From assembly GCF_041431415.1 (NCBI RefSeq), contig NZ_CP107845.1, positions 868,001 through 932,000 on the forward strand: DNA of 64,000 bases, in the 5' to 3' direction. The translations under genes were made by a program, and so were the position numbers. Under the pieces are notes generated by a model. The model had not been told where the DNA came from, ran no database searches, and saw nothing but the letters and a program-made list of their open reading frames with translations. Shown here one piece after another: positions 51,544 through 60,184 of this stretch (its first letter is position 1; every line of letters begins with the position of its first letter). This stretch comes from Streptomyces sp. NBC_00513 (GTDB lineage Bacteria; Actinomycetota; Actinomycetes; Streptomycetales; Streptomycetaceae).

Positions 51544-52815
51544 ATGATGTTCTTACGGCGTACCGCGTCGGCCGCGGCCCTTCTCGCCACCCTGATCCCG
51601 TTGACCGTCGCCACGGCCGCCACGGCGGACGAGCGCACCCCCTGCCGCACCTCGACCTCCGCGCCACTCGACGCCGAGCAGGCGCGACTGTCCGACCCGA
51701 GGACGACCGCCCTCGTCGAGCGTGCCGGGTTGGGCGACTTCGTACGACGGTTCCCCGCCGCGCTGTGCGGGACGCGCGGCCCCGCCGAGGCCGAACGGCT
51801 CCTCGACGGCTGGGGCGAGGCCCTGTGGCAGTCGGCCGTGAGCCGGGCCCAGGGGCAGCGGCCCGGCGGTGATCTCGCGACCGGCGACGACCGGCCGTTG
51901 TACTGGACCCGGCTGGCGATGACCGCCGCGCTCGCCCGTTGGGAGCCCGCTTTCGCCGTCGACCGGCGTGCGCTGCGGGCCCGCTTCGAGGACGCCTCCC
52001 GAGGTCTCACCGACAACGGGTTCCGGTCGGCTCCCGGCGTGCGGCGCGTGTTCATCAGCGGCTTCGACCCGTTCGGGCTGGACGCCGAGATCCGCCGCGC
52101 CAACCCGTCCGGATCGGCGGCCCTGCGCCTCAACGGCCTCCGCGTCACCCTCGCCGACGGCAGCCGCGCCGAGATCCGGGCCGTCGTACTCCCCGTGCGG
52201 TACGCCGACTTCGACGCCGGCATGGTGGAACGGGCCTTCGCCCCGCACCTGGCCGCCGGCGCCCAGCGGGCGGACGTCATCACCACCGTCAGCCAGGGCT
52301 ACCCCGGCATCTTCACCCTGGAGGACTGGGCGGGACGCGCACGCTCGGCCGACCCGTACCCGGACAACGCCCGCGCCCTCTCGGGAGGCACCCGCGAACA
52401 TCCGGTCACCGCTCCCGGTATGGGCCGGGGCGCGGAGTTCATCCGGACCACCCTGCCGGCCGACGCGGTCACCGCCGCCGTGCAGACGCCCTATCCGGTG
52501 CTTCTCAACCGCGCCGTCACCGAGATTCCCGCCGGGGGCACGGCGCCGGTGGACCGTACCGACGGCCCGACGCCCGGGTCGCGCGCCGTGGAGGGCGGTG
52601 GTGGCGGCTACCTCTCCAACGAAGTGGCCTACCGCTCCAATCGGTTGCGCGTCGAACTCGCACCGGGAATGCCCGGCGGACACCTGCACACCCCGGTACT
52701 GACCGGACTGCCGGCCGACCCCCAGGTCCTGACCGGACCCGAGTTCGAACGCAACGAGAGCGCAATCACCTCCGAGGTCCGGGCCGTACTCGAACACGCC
52801 GCCGTCCGACCGTGA
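51544..52815 (+). CDS. Secreted pyroglutamyl-peptidase-like (C15 fold) protein, Cys replaced by Ser
   Basis: 423 residues from ATG 51544 (ATG 51532 also open). A signal peptide ([20 protein letters not shown], cleavage near ATA-DE) is followed by about 140 unassigned residues. The rest follows pyroglutamyl peptidase [10 protein letters not shown] with NPSGSAA, then [15 protein letters not shown], where the family has its catalytic Cys in YxCN, and GGHLHTPVL with the catalytic His. Here the nucleophile position reads Ser. It could be a Ser variant or an inactive relative. TAATGT, a -10-like box at 51530-51535, ends 8 bases before ATG 51544, suggesting a leaderless transcript and deciding the start. 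Confidence 0.8.
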   Translation: MMFLRRTASAAALLATLIPLTVATAATADERTPCRTSTSAPLDAEQARLSDPRTTALVERAGLGDFVRRFPAALCGTRGPAEAERLLDGWGEALWQSAVSRAQGQRPGGDLATGDDRPLYWTRLAMTAALARWEPAFAVDRRALRARFEDASRGLTDNGFRSAPGVRRVFISGFDPFGLDAEIRRANPSGSAALRLNGLRVTLADGSRAEIRAVVLPVRYADFDAGMVERAFAPHLAAGAQRADVITTVSQGYPGIFTLEDWAGRARSADPYPDNARALSGGTREHPVTAPGMGRGAEFIRTTLPADAVTAAVQTPYPVLLNRAVTEIPAGGTAPVDRTDGPTPGSRAVEGGGGGYLSNEVAYRSNRLRVELAPGMPGGHLHTPVLTGLPADPQVLTGPEFERNESAITSEVRAVLEHAAVRP

Positions 52816-52868
52816 CGTCCGCGCCGTCCCGGTCCTCCCGGTGGCCGGCGCGACGACCGTCATCGCTC

Positions 52869-52912
52869 GCGCCGGACGGGTCACCGCGCTCCCGGCGCGA
52901 CCCGTCCGGCGC
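52869..52912. terminator. Bidirectional terminator
   Basis: Perfect 14-bp stem GCGCCGGACGGGTC (52869-52882) with its complement at 52899-52912, 16-base loop, between converging genes. Confidence 0.8.
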
Positions 52913-52917
52913 TCCGG

Positions 52918-53289
52918 TCAGCAGGGCCTGATCGGCTGGAGGTTGTGGACGTAGCGGGCCGCGACCCAGCCGTTGACCCCGTGGACGCGGTACCAGATCG
53001 GATTGCCGTCGACCCACTTGCCGCGCTTCTCGCACACCAGGCCGATGCGCCGGTGGGGAGCGAGCGTCTTCACGACCTTCGAGTGGATGGTGGGCTTGCT
53101 CCGCACGTTGACGCCCCACTTCGACACCACGACGCCGAAGGTGTGGACGGGCTTGGGTGCCGCCTCCACTCCCGCCCGGTGGGCCGCGCCCGCTGCGGTA
53201 CCCGCGCCGGCCGCCCAACCCGAGGCCCCCAGGGGCCCGATCAGCAGGCCTGCCGCGAGCACGCACGCCGTCGCCGTCTTCTTCACCAT
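52918..53289 (-). CDS. Secreted SH3-domain protein
   Basis: 123 residues with a signal peptide (MVKKTATACVLAAGLLIGPLG) and one bacterial SH3 domain: VNVRSKPTIHSKVVKTLAPHRRIGL, then NPIWYRVHGVNGWVAARYV. GGGAG ribosome site. Such domains bind cell-wall peptides; this stand-alone form is common in Streptomyces. Cys86 and Cys123 could form a disulfide. Confidence 0.88.
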   Translation of the reverse strand: MVKKTATACVLAAGLLIGPLGASGWAAGAGTAAGAAHRAGVEAAPKPVHTFGVVVSKWGVNVRSKPTIHSKVVKTLAPHRRIGLVCEKRGKWVDGNPIWYRVHGVNGWVAARYVHNLQPIRPC

Positions 53290-53424
53290 CGCTCAACACT
53301 CCCGTCGCCCTGTCCAGCCGTAGGCGGTCACGCCAGGCACCGCCGATCCGACTATCACCACGGCGTCGGCCTTACGGGTGCTTGACACGCCTGCCCGTCA
53401 CCCGGTCGGCCCCGCTCCGCGTGC

Positions 53425-54060
53425 TCACGCCCGGGTCCCGTCGACCCAGTTCAATCGCCCCCGGTGGATGAGTCGCAGCTGACGGCGGGCGGTGTCCGTC
53501 ACCTCGGCCCACTCGTTGTCCTCCAACGCCGCGGCCAGGTAGGCCGAGGCCGTCATCACCATGTGGTCGACGTACAGACGGGCCAGCATCAGGAGGTCCG
53601 CCGGGCTCCAGCCCGCGCCGAGCGGATCGGAGGCGAGTCTTTCGGCCACTTCCCGGGCGAAGGCGTCGAGCCGACCGGCGATCGTCTCCCGCACCCCGCG
53701 TACCCCGCCGTGCCGTTCCCGGACGATGAATCGCAGGTGTCCGGGGTACGTGCGCACCAGCTCCGCCATGAGATCGACGGCCTCGTCGAGGCGCCGGTCG
53801 GCGTCCCCCGAGGCGCCCAGGAGGGAGCGGACAGCGCCGTGGAGGTTCTCCAAGGCCTCGTCCACCAGGGCGATCCCCAGTTCCTCGATGTCCGCGAAAT
53901 GCCGGTAGAACGCGGTCGGCGCCACGCCGGCGGTACGGGCCACCTCCCGCAGGCCCAGGCTCCCCAGGCTCTGTTCCTCCAGGAGCGACAGGGCGGCGTC
54001 CAGCAAGGCCCGGCGGGTGCGGTGGCGTTGGGCCTGACGGGCCCCGACGGTCTGACTCAT
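53425..54060 (-). CDS. TetR-family transcriptional regulator
   Basis: 211 residues from the ATG at 54060 (ATG 54096 would add 12). N-terminal helix-turn-helix: RRALLDAALSLLEEQSLGSL then LREVARTAGVAPTAFYRHFADIEEL, close to fatty-acid-type TetR regulators (FabR-like). The C-terminal half is an effector-binding helical bundle ending RLNWVDG. Divergent from two small membrane-protein genes, with a dyad-symmetric sequence between that may be its operator. Confidence 0.9.
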   Translation of the reverse strand: MSQTVGARQAQRHRTRRALLDAALSLLEEQSLGSLGLREVARTAGVAPTAFYRHFADIEELGIALVDEALENLHGAVRSLLGASGDADRRLDEAVDLMAELVRTYPGHLRFIVRERHGGVRGVRETIAGRLDAFAREVAERLASDPLGAGWSPADLLMLARLYVDHMVMTASAYLAAALEDNEWAEVTDTARRQLRLIHRGRLNWVDGTRA

Positions 54061-54110
54061 GTCGGAAAGTAAACCCCGATCCCCCGGCAACCGCATGCCA
54101 CCATTTAGAC

Positions 54111-54138
54111 TGGGTAGTCAGTGAACAACTGTCACCCA
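54111..54138. promoter_or_regulatory. Candidate TetR operator
   Basis: Interrupted dyad: outer arms TGGGT (54111-54115) and ACCCA (54134-54138), inner arms CAGT (54119-54122) and ACTG (54128-54131), centred near 54125. It lies between the TetR gene and the divergent membrane-protein genes, 19 bases before the latter's ATG, so binding could repress both. Confidence 0.45.
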
Positions 54139-54156
54139 TTTTTGGGAGGAAGCACG

Positions 54157-54339
54157 ATGCTCTTCCTCGTTGCGGCCCTCATGTTGTTGGGGGTCCTGCT
54201 GGGAACCGTGGCCCACGTCCCGGCGCCGGTCACCCTCATCGGAACGGCCGTGATCGCCGCCTGGCTGCTGATCTTCGCCGTACGTGAACGGACCACGCGC
54301 CACCACCGATCCGCGAGCCGTCAGGAGGGTTCCTCATGA
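54157..54339 (+). CDS. Small two-span membrane protein
   Basis: 60 residues from ATG 54157 with GGAGGA 6 bases ahead. Two hydrophobic helices (MLFLVAALMLLGVLLGTVA and VTLIGTAVIAAWLLIFAV) and a basic C-tail. Function unknown. It overlaps the next gene by 4 bp, forming a pair that may answer to the adjacent TetR regulator. Confidence 0.8.
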   Translation: MLFLVAALMLLGVLLGTVAHVPAPVTLIGTAVIAAWLLIFAVRERTTRHHRSASRQEGSS

Positions 54340-54761
54340 CATCCCACCGCACGACCCTGGACCGCACCGCCCACGACCCCACCGACCTCGACGACAGCCG
54401 AGTCGACGTCCCCACCGCGGCCGGCGGCGACACCGCCACCCGCGACACTGCACCCGGATCCGCCCACGGGCAGGCCGACCGCGCCGACGCCGCCGACCGC
54501 GAAGCCGGAACGGGCAGCGCCGGGACCACCCGCGAGACCGACGGCATGGCCGTCGTCTCGTTCCTCTCCGGCCTGGTGGGTCTGCTCGCGATGAACCTCG
54601 TGCTCGGACCGATCGCGATCACCCTCGCCGCCCTCGCCCTGCACCGCGGCACGAGCCGCCCGGGGCGCGCCCGCCTCGGCCTCGTGCTCGGCGTCGCCGA
54701 CCTCGCGATCCTGGCGTACCTGATCAGCGCGGACGGCACCTGGTCGTGGAGCGTCGGCTGA
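54336..54761 (+). CDS. DUF4190-like membrane protein
   Basis: 141 residues. The ATG overlaps the upstream stop (ATGA) and has AGGAGG ahead. The first 70 residues are acidic and Ala/Thr/Asp-rich; then two hydrophobic segments with the DUF4190 look (AVVSFLSGLVGLL and LGPIAITLAALAL, then RARLGLVLGVADLAI). Function unknown. Confidence 0.8.
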   Translation: MTSHRTTLDRTAHDPTDLDDSRVDVPTAAGGDTATRDTAPGSAHGQADRADAADREAGTGSAGTTRETDGMAVVSFLSGLVGLLAMNLVLGPIAITLAALALHRGTSRPGRARLGLVLGVADLAILAYLISADGTWSWSVG

Positions 54762-54831
54762 GGCCGGCGCCGAGCGGACGGCCGGAGACGTCCCTACGGA
54801 ACGACACCCGTCCGCGAGGGCCCTCGCCCGG

Positions 54832-55791
54832 TCAGGGCAGGGGAACGCCGCGCGCCGTGAGCCACAGCTCGTACCACTCCTCGTGGCTGAGCTCCGGGTC
54901 TCGTCGCGCGGCGTCCCCACAGGCCCGAATGCGCTCCGGGCGGCCACTGCCCACCACCGGCACGATCCTGGCCGGATGCCGGCGCAGCCACCACAGCAGA
55001 ATCGTTTCTGGGGTGGTGCCCTTCTCACCGGCGAGCTTGGCGATCAGGCGCGCCGTCGCGTGCTCCCGTTCGCTCTCCTGACGGCCGGTGAACCGGCCCT
55101 GCGCCAGGGCTCCCCAGGCCTGCAGGCGAACGCCCCGCGTCAGGCAGTACTCGATCGCCCCCGTGGGGAACCCGTTCTCCGCCGCGCCGGGCGTGTTCAC
55201 GAGCACGCCGTCCTCCAGCCAGTCCCGACGGTCCAGGCTCATCTCCAACTGATTGGCGACCAGCGGGAATTCGAGGTGGGACTGGAGCAGCGCGATCTGG
55301 GCGCCGCCCATGTTGGACACGCCGAACTCCCGGACCAGCCCCTGCCGGCGTAGCGAGGTGAGCGCCTCGGCGATCTCCGCCGGGTCCGCCAGCGGATCGG
55401 GCCGGTGCAGGAGGAGGACGTCGATGACGTCCGTACGGAGCCGGGAGAGGCTCTCCTCGACCCGCCGCACGATGGTGGGGCCGCGCAGGTCGTAGATGCC
55501 GGGGCGTCCGCCCTCGGCGAGGCGGATCCCGCACTTGGTCTGGAGCGTGATGCGTTCGCGCAGACCGGGGGTGCGGGAGAGGACCTCGCCGAACACCGCT
55601 TCGGCCTTGCCGTGCCGGTAGATGTCGGCGTGGTCGAATCCCGTGATGCCACTGTCGAGGGCCGCCTCGATCGCGGCCTCGGCCGCGTCGATGTCGCCGG
55701 GCCCGTACGGCTCCGTGTCCCATCCGCCGCCGAGCGCCATGCATCCGTAAAGCAGCCGGTCCCGATCCGCCTCTTGCGCCTTGATCACCAT
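54832..55791 (-). CDS. Aldo/keto reductase
   Basis: 319 residues. Catalytic Asp and Tyr in FDHADIYRHGKAE, Lys in LQTKCGI, and His in LLLHRPDP; NADPH-binding elements GVSNMG and PVVGSGRPERI. Closest in style to YdhF-type reductases. Substrate unknown. Single gene; no clear ribosome site for the ATG at 55791. Confidence 0.92.
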   Translation of the reverse strand: MVIKAQEADRDRLLYGCMALGGGWDTEPYGPGDIDAAEAAIEAALDSGITGFDHADIYRHGKAEAVFGEVLSRTPGLRERITLQTKCGIRLAEGGRPGIYDLRGPTIVRRVEESLSRLRTDVIDVLLLHRPDPLADPAEIAEALTSLRRQGLVREFGVSNMGGAQIALLQSHLEFPLVANQLEMSLDRRDWLEDGVLVNTPGAAENGFPTGAIEYCLTRGVRLQAWGALAQGRFTGRQESEREHATARLIAKLAGEKGTTPETILLWWLRRHPARIVPVVGSGRPERIRACGDAARRDPELSHEEWYELWLTARGVPLP

Positions 55792-55833
55792 GTGGCACAG
55801 CCTACGGGCGCGGCCGAGGGGCCGGTCCGGGTG

Positions 55834-56184
55834 TCAGCCGATGAAACCGCCGTAGTAGCCGCCGATCCGGCTGTAGTAGTCGGTGTCGCCGATGTGCTTC
55901 TCGCTCACGAACTCCGGAGCCGCCTTGATCTGCTCCTTCGTGCGGTCGACGTAGATCTTCTCCTGTGCCACGTCGACGTGGATGACCGTGCCGGCGGGCA
56001 GCAGGACCTCCCGGCCGAAGATCCACGGGCCGGTGTCCACCACGATGTAGGAGGACCCCGCGTCGTCGGAGTGCTTGCTCACCTTGCCGATGTCCCCGTC
56101 GGCCGCCTCGACCTTGAAGCCGGTCAGGTCGATGGCCTCCAGTCGGCCCGAAGTCTCGCGGTATCCCCACACGTTCACGTTCAC
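55834..56184 (-). CDS. PRC-barrel domain protein
   Basis: 116 residues. I chose GTG 56184 since GAGGGAG lies 6 bases ahead; the ATG at 56199 sits directly after GGAG. The domain starts WGYRETSGRLEAIDLTGFKV and continues IVVDTGPWIFGREVLLPAG, typical of Streptomyces PRC-barrel proteins. The C-terminus is Tyr/Gly-rich (DYYSRIGGYYGGFIG). Often stress-linked, often near CsbD proteins, as here. Soluble. Role unknown. Confidence 0.88.
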   Translation of the reverse strand: MNVNVWGYRETSGRLEAIDLTGFKVEAADGDIGKVSKHSDDAGSSYIVVDTGPWIFGREVLLPAGTVIHVDVAQEKIYVDRTKEQIKAAPEFVSEKHIGDTDYYSRIGGYYGGFIG

Positions 56185-56365
56185 GAGCTGCTCCCTCATC
56201 TCCGGATCGACGCGCCCGCCCTGCCCGACCACCGCGCGGCGGGGGCGGCGGGCGCCTTCGATCACCGCCTGCCCAGGGCCCCCGTTCTCACACGTGCGTC
56301 GCGCGCGGCGCCGCCGGAGCACTCGGGAGCCGGGTCACTCGCGGGTGGGGCTCGGTACGACGACG

Positions 56366-56398
56366 GGGGCCGGACCCCTCGTGGGGAGGTCCGGCCCC
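56366..56398 (-). terminator. Terminator of the CsbD transcript
   Basis: 11-bp stem GGGGCCGGACC with GGTCCGGCCCC (56388-56398), 11-base loop, downstream of the minus-strand CsbD gene and upstream of the PRC-barrel gene. Confidence 0.7.
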
Positions 56399-56473
56399 TG
56401 TGGTGAGCGCCGCGTGGGTCGACGCTTCGGCCCGGCGCTCTCGGTCAGCGCTTCGGTCAGTGCTTGGCTTCGG

Positions 56474-56647
56474 TCAGTGCTTGAAGGTGTCCTTCAGCTT
56501 TTCCTTCGCCTCGCGGGCATCGCCCTTGACCTGCTCGGTCCGGCCCTCGGCGGTAAGACGCTCGTTCCCCACCGCACGGCCGGCGATTTCCTTCATCTTG
56601 CCCTTGGCCTGCTCGGTCTTGGCCTTTGCCTTCTGCTCACCGGACAC
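56474..56647 (-). CDS. CsbD-family stress protein
   Basis: 57 residues starting VSGEQKAKAKTEQAKGKMKE, exactly the CsbD opening, and ending KEKLKDTFKH. Highly charged, rich in Lys and Glu. GTG 56647 has GGGAG 8 bases ahead; the ATG at 56653 is too close to it. CsbD proteins are general-stress proteins of unclear function. Confidence 0.92.
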   Translation of the reverse strand: MSGEQKAKAKTEQAKGKMKEIAGRAVGNERLTAEGRTEQVKGDAREAKEKLKDTFKH

Positions 56648-56856
56648 GGTCATCACTCCCATGCGGTTGAAAACGCTTACCCCGCGGCACCTGACCAGAA
56701 AATCGGACTTCAAACGCCCCGGCTCCGCTTTCACCGGTTCCATTCCCTTCTCGACCAGGCGGGTGTACCCACCGCCCGTCCGGCATAAGAATCGAGTAAG
56801 AAGAGAAAATGCCGAACACGCGGTCGGGCAGACGGACATTCGGAGGTCGATAAACC

Positions 56857-57018
56857 ATGGTTCCCCTTCTTCTCGTACTTCTGCTCGTACTGATTCTTTT
56901 CGGTGCGGGTTTCGCACTCAAGATCCTCTGGTGGGTCGCGATCATCGTCCTGATCCTCTGGCTGATCGGCTTCGTCGCCCGGCCGAAGGGCAGCAGCGGA
57001 CGCTGGTACCGCTGGTAG
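56857..57018 (+). CDS. Small hydrophobic membrane protein
   Basis: 53 residues, ATG 56857 with GGAGG 10 bases ahead. Almost all hydrophobic (MVPLLLVLLLVLILFGAGF, then LWWVAIIVLILWLIGFV) with a basic GRWYRW tail. Close to the small hydrophobic lmo0937-like proteins often found near CsbD and stress genes in Streptomyces. Divergent from the CsbD gene. Too short for most gene callers but strongly gene-like. Confidence 0.85.
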   Translation: MVPLLLVLLLVLILFGAGFALKILWWVAIIVLILWLIGFVARPKGSSGRWYRW

Positions 57019-57043
57019 CGCCGCCGACCACGCCGTACGTCAC

Positions 57044-57076
57044 GTGGGCCCACCCCGCACTCCGGGGTGGGCCCAC
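57044..57076 (+). terminator. Terminator after the small hydrophobic protein
   Basis: Perfect 13-bp stem GTGGGCCCACCCC (57044-57056) with its complement at 57064-57076, 7-base loop, 26 bases after the stop. Confidence 0.85.
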
Positions 57077-57552
57077 GGTCGTGCCGGCACGGTCCGGCGC
57101 GCAGGCGCCGGCCGAGATCGCATGCCGGCAGGGGGCGCCGGGCGCCCGCCATGACGCTTCCCGTCGATCCGGTCGACCCGGAGAGTGGGGGGCACCACAT
57201 GGCATCAAGGCGTGGATCGAGACGCGTACGGACACGCGGCGGGCGGGGTCGGGACCGCCGGCGCCCGCAGCCGCCGCGGCGGCGCTCCCGGGGGCCCTGC
57301 ACCCGGTGTCCCCCGGCCGGTCGGTCATCCCCTGGACTTCGCGGCGGCCCGCGAGACGCGTTGACGCCGGGCGGAATCGAGTCGTCCAACCGCCGGGATT
57401 CGCCCCCTCAGTGGTCCGATCGGCCGGCGGTCGAGGGGCTCACAGGGGTGAAGGTGACTCCATCATGACAGGTCAGACGGCTTTTTTGTAGGACTGACGA
57501 CACAGCCGATCTCCCTTGTTCGGGGGCCTGTTCGGATTTGAGAATCTCCCTC
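57077..57552. other. Intergenic stretch with no supported gene
   Basis: About 480 bases. Open frames here are Arg/Pro-rich and lack ribosome sites or family features. Near 57475-57490 there is a T-run (CTTTTTTG) and a locally less GC-rich segment up to the next gene that may hold its promoter, but I see no clear -10/-35 pair. Confidence 0.5.
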
Positions 57553-57942
57553 ATGAATCCCTCGGCGCACATCAATCACCACGCGGTCCTTCGAGCACGA
57601 GTGGCTCTCCTCGGTTCCGGGAAGCCGCCCCTCGACCAACGGGTCGCCGCCTACCGTGTGCTCGCCCAGGTGAGTCCCCTGGCGTATCTCCCCCTGCTGG
57701 CCATCGCCTTGGGCAAGTACGCCCGGCGGGAATTCGCCGATCGTCCCGACATCGCGGCGGCCCTCCACGCGGAATCGGTCGCCGCCGCGCGCCGCGTGTG
57801 CGCACTGGAGCCCGAGCGCGTGGAACTCCTCGTCCATTCGCTGACGTTGTACAGGGAGCAGCTGATCCACATGGACCGTCAAGAGGAAGTCCGCGCGGTG
57901 GAGCTGGAATTGACCACCCTCTTCCAATCCGATCAGCGGTAG
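57553..57942 (+). CDS. Short TPR-like helical protein
   Basis: 129 residues from ATG 57553 (TTG 57538 also open). Helical repeat-like pattern: LDQRVAAYRVLAQVSPLAYLP, LAIALGKYARREF, AESVAAARRVCALEPE and HSLTLYREQLIHM, with spacing like tetratricopeptide repeats. No signal peptide. Function unknown. The opposite strand is also open but looks like a shadow. No strong ribosome site. Confidence 0.7.
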   Translation: MNPSAHINHHAVLRARVALLGSGKPPLDQRVAAYRVLAQVSPLAYLPLLAIALGKYARREFADRPDIAAALHAESVAAARRVCALEPERVELLVHSLTLYREQLIHMDRQEEVRAVELELTTLFQSDQR

Positions 57943-57951
57943 CGCGGCGAG

Positions 57952-57977
57952 CCGCTCGGCGGCCGGCCGCCGAGCGG
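57952..57977. terminator. Bidirectional terminator
   Basis: Perfect 26-base palindrome made of CCGCTCGGCGGCC and its exact complement with no loop bases between, located between converging genes. Confidence 0.75.
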
Positions 57978-58006
57978 TTCGAGCCGACCGGACCCGGGGG
58001 CCCGGG

Positions 58007-58576
58007 TCAGGTCCGGGGCTTCGGGCGGGTGGTGCCGGGGAGGCAGGTCACCGCGGGGTTGTAGGTCTCGTAGGTGCCCTTGGGGTTCTCCTTCCACAGC
58101 CACATGTGCAGGGCGTAGTGGACGGGCTGGCCGGGGAAGTGTCCGCGCAGCGGGCCCGTGAAGGACCGGCCGAAGAGCTTCGGGCGGTCGCCGTCCGTCG
58201 TGAGGTCCTGGTCCTTGTCGTAGACCAGCCACTGGACCCCGGTGAGGCGCTTGCCGCCGCGGCCGTCGTCCTCGTAGTACAGCGCGGCGGGCTTGGCGGG
58301 ATCGACGGAGTTGTCGTACGCGTGGTTGAAATGCGGGTAGCCGAGGGCGCCCGTGCCGGCCGGGTCGGCCACGCAGTACTTGTCGGGGACGTAGCCCGCC
58401 TTCACGCCGCCGGCGTGCCGGAGGAAGGGGGCGGTCGCCCGGTAGGTGACGGCTCGGTCGGCGGCGGCCCTGCCGGTGTCCGCGCCGGATGCCGCGGACG
58501 CGACGGTGGGACCGGCGGCCGCCGTCAGGGCGAGTGTCGCGGTCGTGATGAGGACCAGGGTGGTGCTGCGAGCCAT
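58007..58576 (-). CDS. Secreted protein of unknown function
   Basis: 189 residues; ATG at 58576 with GAGGAG upstream. Signal peptide MARSTTLVLITTATLALTAA with cleavage near ASA. The mature part has YVPDKYCVADPAGTGALGYP, ALYYEDDGRGGKRLTGVQW and HYALHMWLWKENPKG; two Cys could pair. It resembles a group of secreted actinobacterial proteins with a GYVPxxxCVADP motif, but I know no function. Confidence 0.82.
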   Translation of the reverse strand: MARSTTLVLITTATLALTAAAGPTVASAASGADTGRAAADRAVTYRATAPFLRHAGGVKAGYVPDKYCVADPAGTGALGYPHFNHAYDNSVDPAKPAALYYEDDGRGGKRLTGVQWLVYDKDQDLTTDGDRPKLFGRSFTGPLRGHFPGQPVHYALHMWLWKENPKGTYETYNPAVTCLPGTTRPKPRT

Positions 58577-58835
58577 GCGCGGACTCCTCGGTGGCGGGCT
58601 GGTTGCTCGACGAGCAGCATGATGTCCCGGCCCACCGGACCCGCCACGCGACCCGACCGCACGGCGACCGGACGACTGACCGCCAAACGGCCGAGCGGCC
58701 GGACGGCGAGGGCCGACCCGTTCCGCACGTCCGGCACGGGCCGCCTGACTCGAACGAACCAAGCCCCGTTTTGCGAACGCTCCCGTCGGGGAACCGCTGA
58801 GTCCACACAGGCGAGTGGCACGGAGGGTGCGGAAC

Positions 58836-60158
58836 ATGACGCAGGAGAACGCGACGACGGACGGCGGAGCCGCCGTGCACGACCTCGTGGCGGCCGTGTC
58901 CAAGGGCGCGCCGGAGTACCGCTCGTGTCCCCACCCCGTCTACGCCGGCCTGCGCGAGCGGGATCCGGTGGCCCGGTTGACCCCTCCGCACGGCGTCGCG
59001 ACGTACCTCATCACCCGCTACGACGACGCCCGGGACGCCCTGTCCGACCCGCGTTTCAGCAAGAACATGCGCGGGGCGATGGACATCTACCACGCCGTGT
59101 TCGGGGACTTCTTCGACGCCTTGGACGACAACGTGCTGTTCTCGGACCCGCCCCGGCACACCCGGTTGCGCCGTGTCCTGCGGAGCGCCTTCACCCCCAG
59201 ACGGGTGGAGGAGATGCGGGCCGGGATCACGGAGATCGCCGAGCGCCTCCTCACCGAGTGCCGCAAGAACAACACGGTCGATCTGATGTCGTCGTTCGCG
59301 TTCCCCCTGCCGATCTCGGTCCTGTGCGAGCTCATGACGATCCCGGAGGCCGATCGCCCGGAGATCCTGGAACAGTTCGCCGTGGTCACGCGCTCCCGGT
59401 TCAACCCCGCGGCCAAGGCCGAGTTGAAGGCCGCCGAGGAGTGGCTGCAGGATCGACTGCGGCGGCTGATCGCGCACCAGCGGGCGAACCCCTCGGACTG
59501 CTTCCTCGGGGACATCATCAGGGCGGAGGAGGCCCTGGACGACGCGGAGCTGGTGTCGTCGCTGTGGGTCCTGTTCTTCGCCGGGCACAAGACCACCGCC
59601 TACCAGATCGGGAACTCCGTACTCGATCTCCTGCTCCACCCCGATCAGCTGGCGACGCTCCGCACCGACCCCACTCTGATCCCCCGGGCGGTCGAGGAGA
59701 TCGTGCGCTTCGAGGGGTCGGTGGAGACGTCGACGTTCCGCTACGCGACGCAGGACGCGGAGATCAGGGGCACGGTGATCCCCAAGGGGTCCCTCGTCCA
59801 GATCGCCATCTCGTCGGCGAACCGGGACCCGGAGAAGTTCGACCGCCCCGACGACCTCGACGTGACGCGCGAGGGACTCCAGGGCACGCACCTTGGCTTC
59901 GGGCACGGAACGCACTACTGCCTGGGCGCGCCCCTGGCACGGCTCGAACTCGAGATCGCGCTCTCCTGTCTGCTGCGGGAGTTCCCGGAGATGGAGATCG
60001 CACCGGACGAGGAGCCCGCGGGGGCGTGGCTCAAGGGGCCGATGGCGGCGTTCCGCGGGCTGGAGCGACTGCGGCTCGTCCTGGAGCCCTCGCGCCCGGT
60101 CGAGACGCCCGCGCCGACGCACCGATCGGCCACGACCTCTGTTTCCGCCCACAGGTGA
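58836..60158 (+). CDS. Cytochrome P450
   Basis: 440 residues from ATG 58836 with GGAGGG upstream. I-helix FFAGHKTTAYQ, ExxR in EEIVR, and haem-Cys motif FGHGTHYCLGAPLARLE are all intact. Soluble bacterial class, CYP107-like in feel. It would need ferredoxin partners from elsewhere. Followed after 26 bases by an amidohydrolase, so both may act on one aromatic or polyketide-like substrate. The C-terminal 20 residues are Ser/Thr/Pro-rich. Substrate unknown. Confidence 0.93.
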   Translation: MTQENATTDGGAAVHDLVAAVSKGAPEYRSCPHPVYAGLRERDPVARLTPPHGVATYLITRYDDARDALSDPRFSKNMRGAMDIYHAVFGDFFDALDDNVLFSDPPRHTRLRRVLRSAFTPRRVEEMRAGITEIAERLLTECRKNNTVDLMSSFAFPLPISVLCELMTIPEADRPEILEQFAVVTRSRFNPAAKAELKAAEEWLQDRLRRLIAHQRANPSDCFLGDIIRAEEALDDAELVSSLWVLFFAGHKTTAYQIGNSVLDLLLHPDQLATLRTDPTLIPRAVEEIVRFEGSVETSTFRYATQDAEIRGTVIPKGSLVQIAISSANRDPEKFDRPDDLDVTREGLQGTHLGFGHGTHYCLGAPLARLELEIALSCLLREFPEMEIAPDEEPAGAWLKGPMAAFRGLERLRLVLEPSRPVETPAPTHRSATTSVSAHR

Positions 60159-60184
60159 ACCGATCCGAGGGACGGTGATTTGGC

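Noticed and set aside
56675..56682. GGGTAAGC on the minus strand upstream of CsbD as a sigma-B -10 box
   Set aside because: The position is reasonable, but I could not find a matching GNNT -35 element at 14-16 bases, so the promoter is not claimed.
57463..57927. 154-residue minus-strand frame opposite the TPR-like gene
   Set aside because: The plus-strand frame has a regular helical repeat pattern; the minus frame is Gly/Asp/Gln-rich without pattern.
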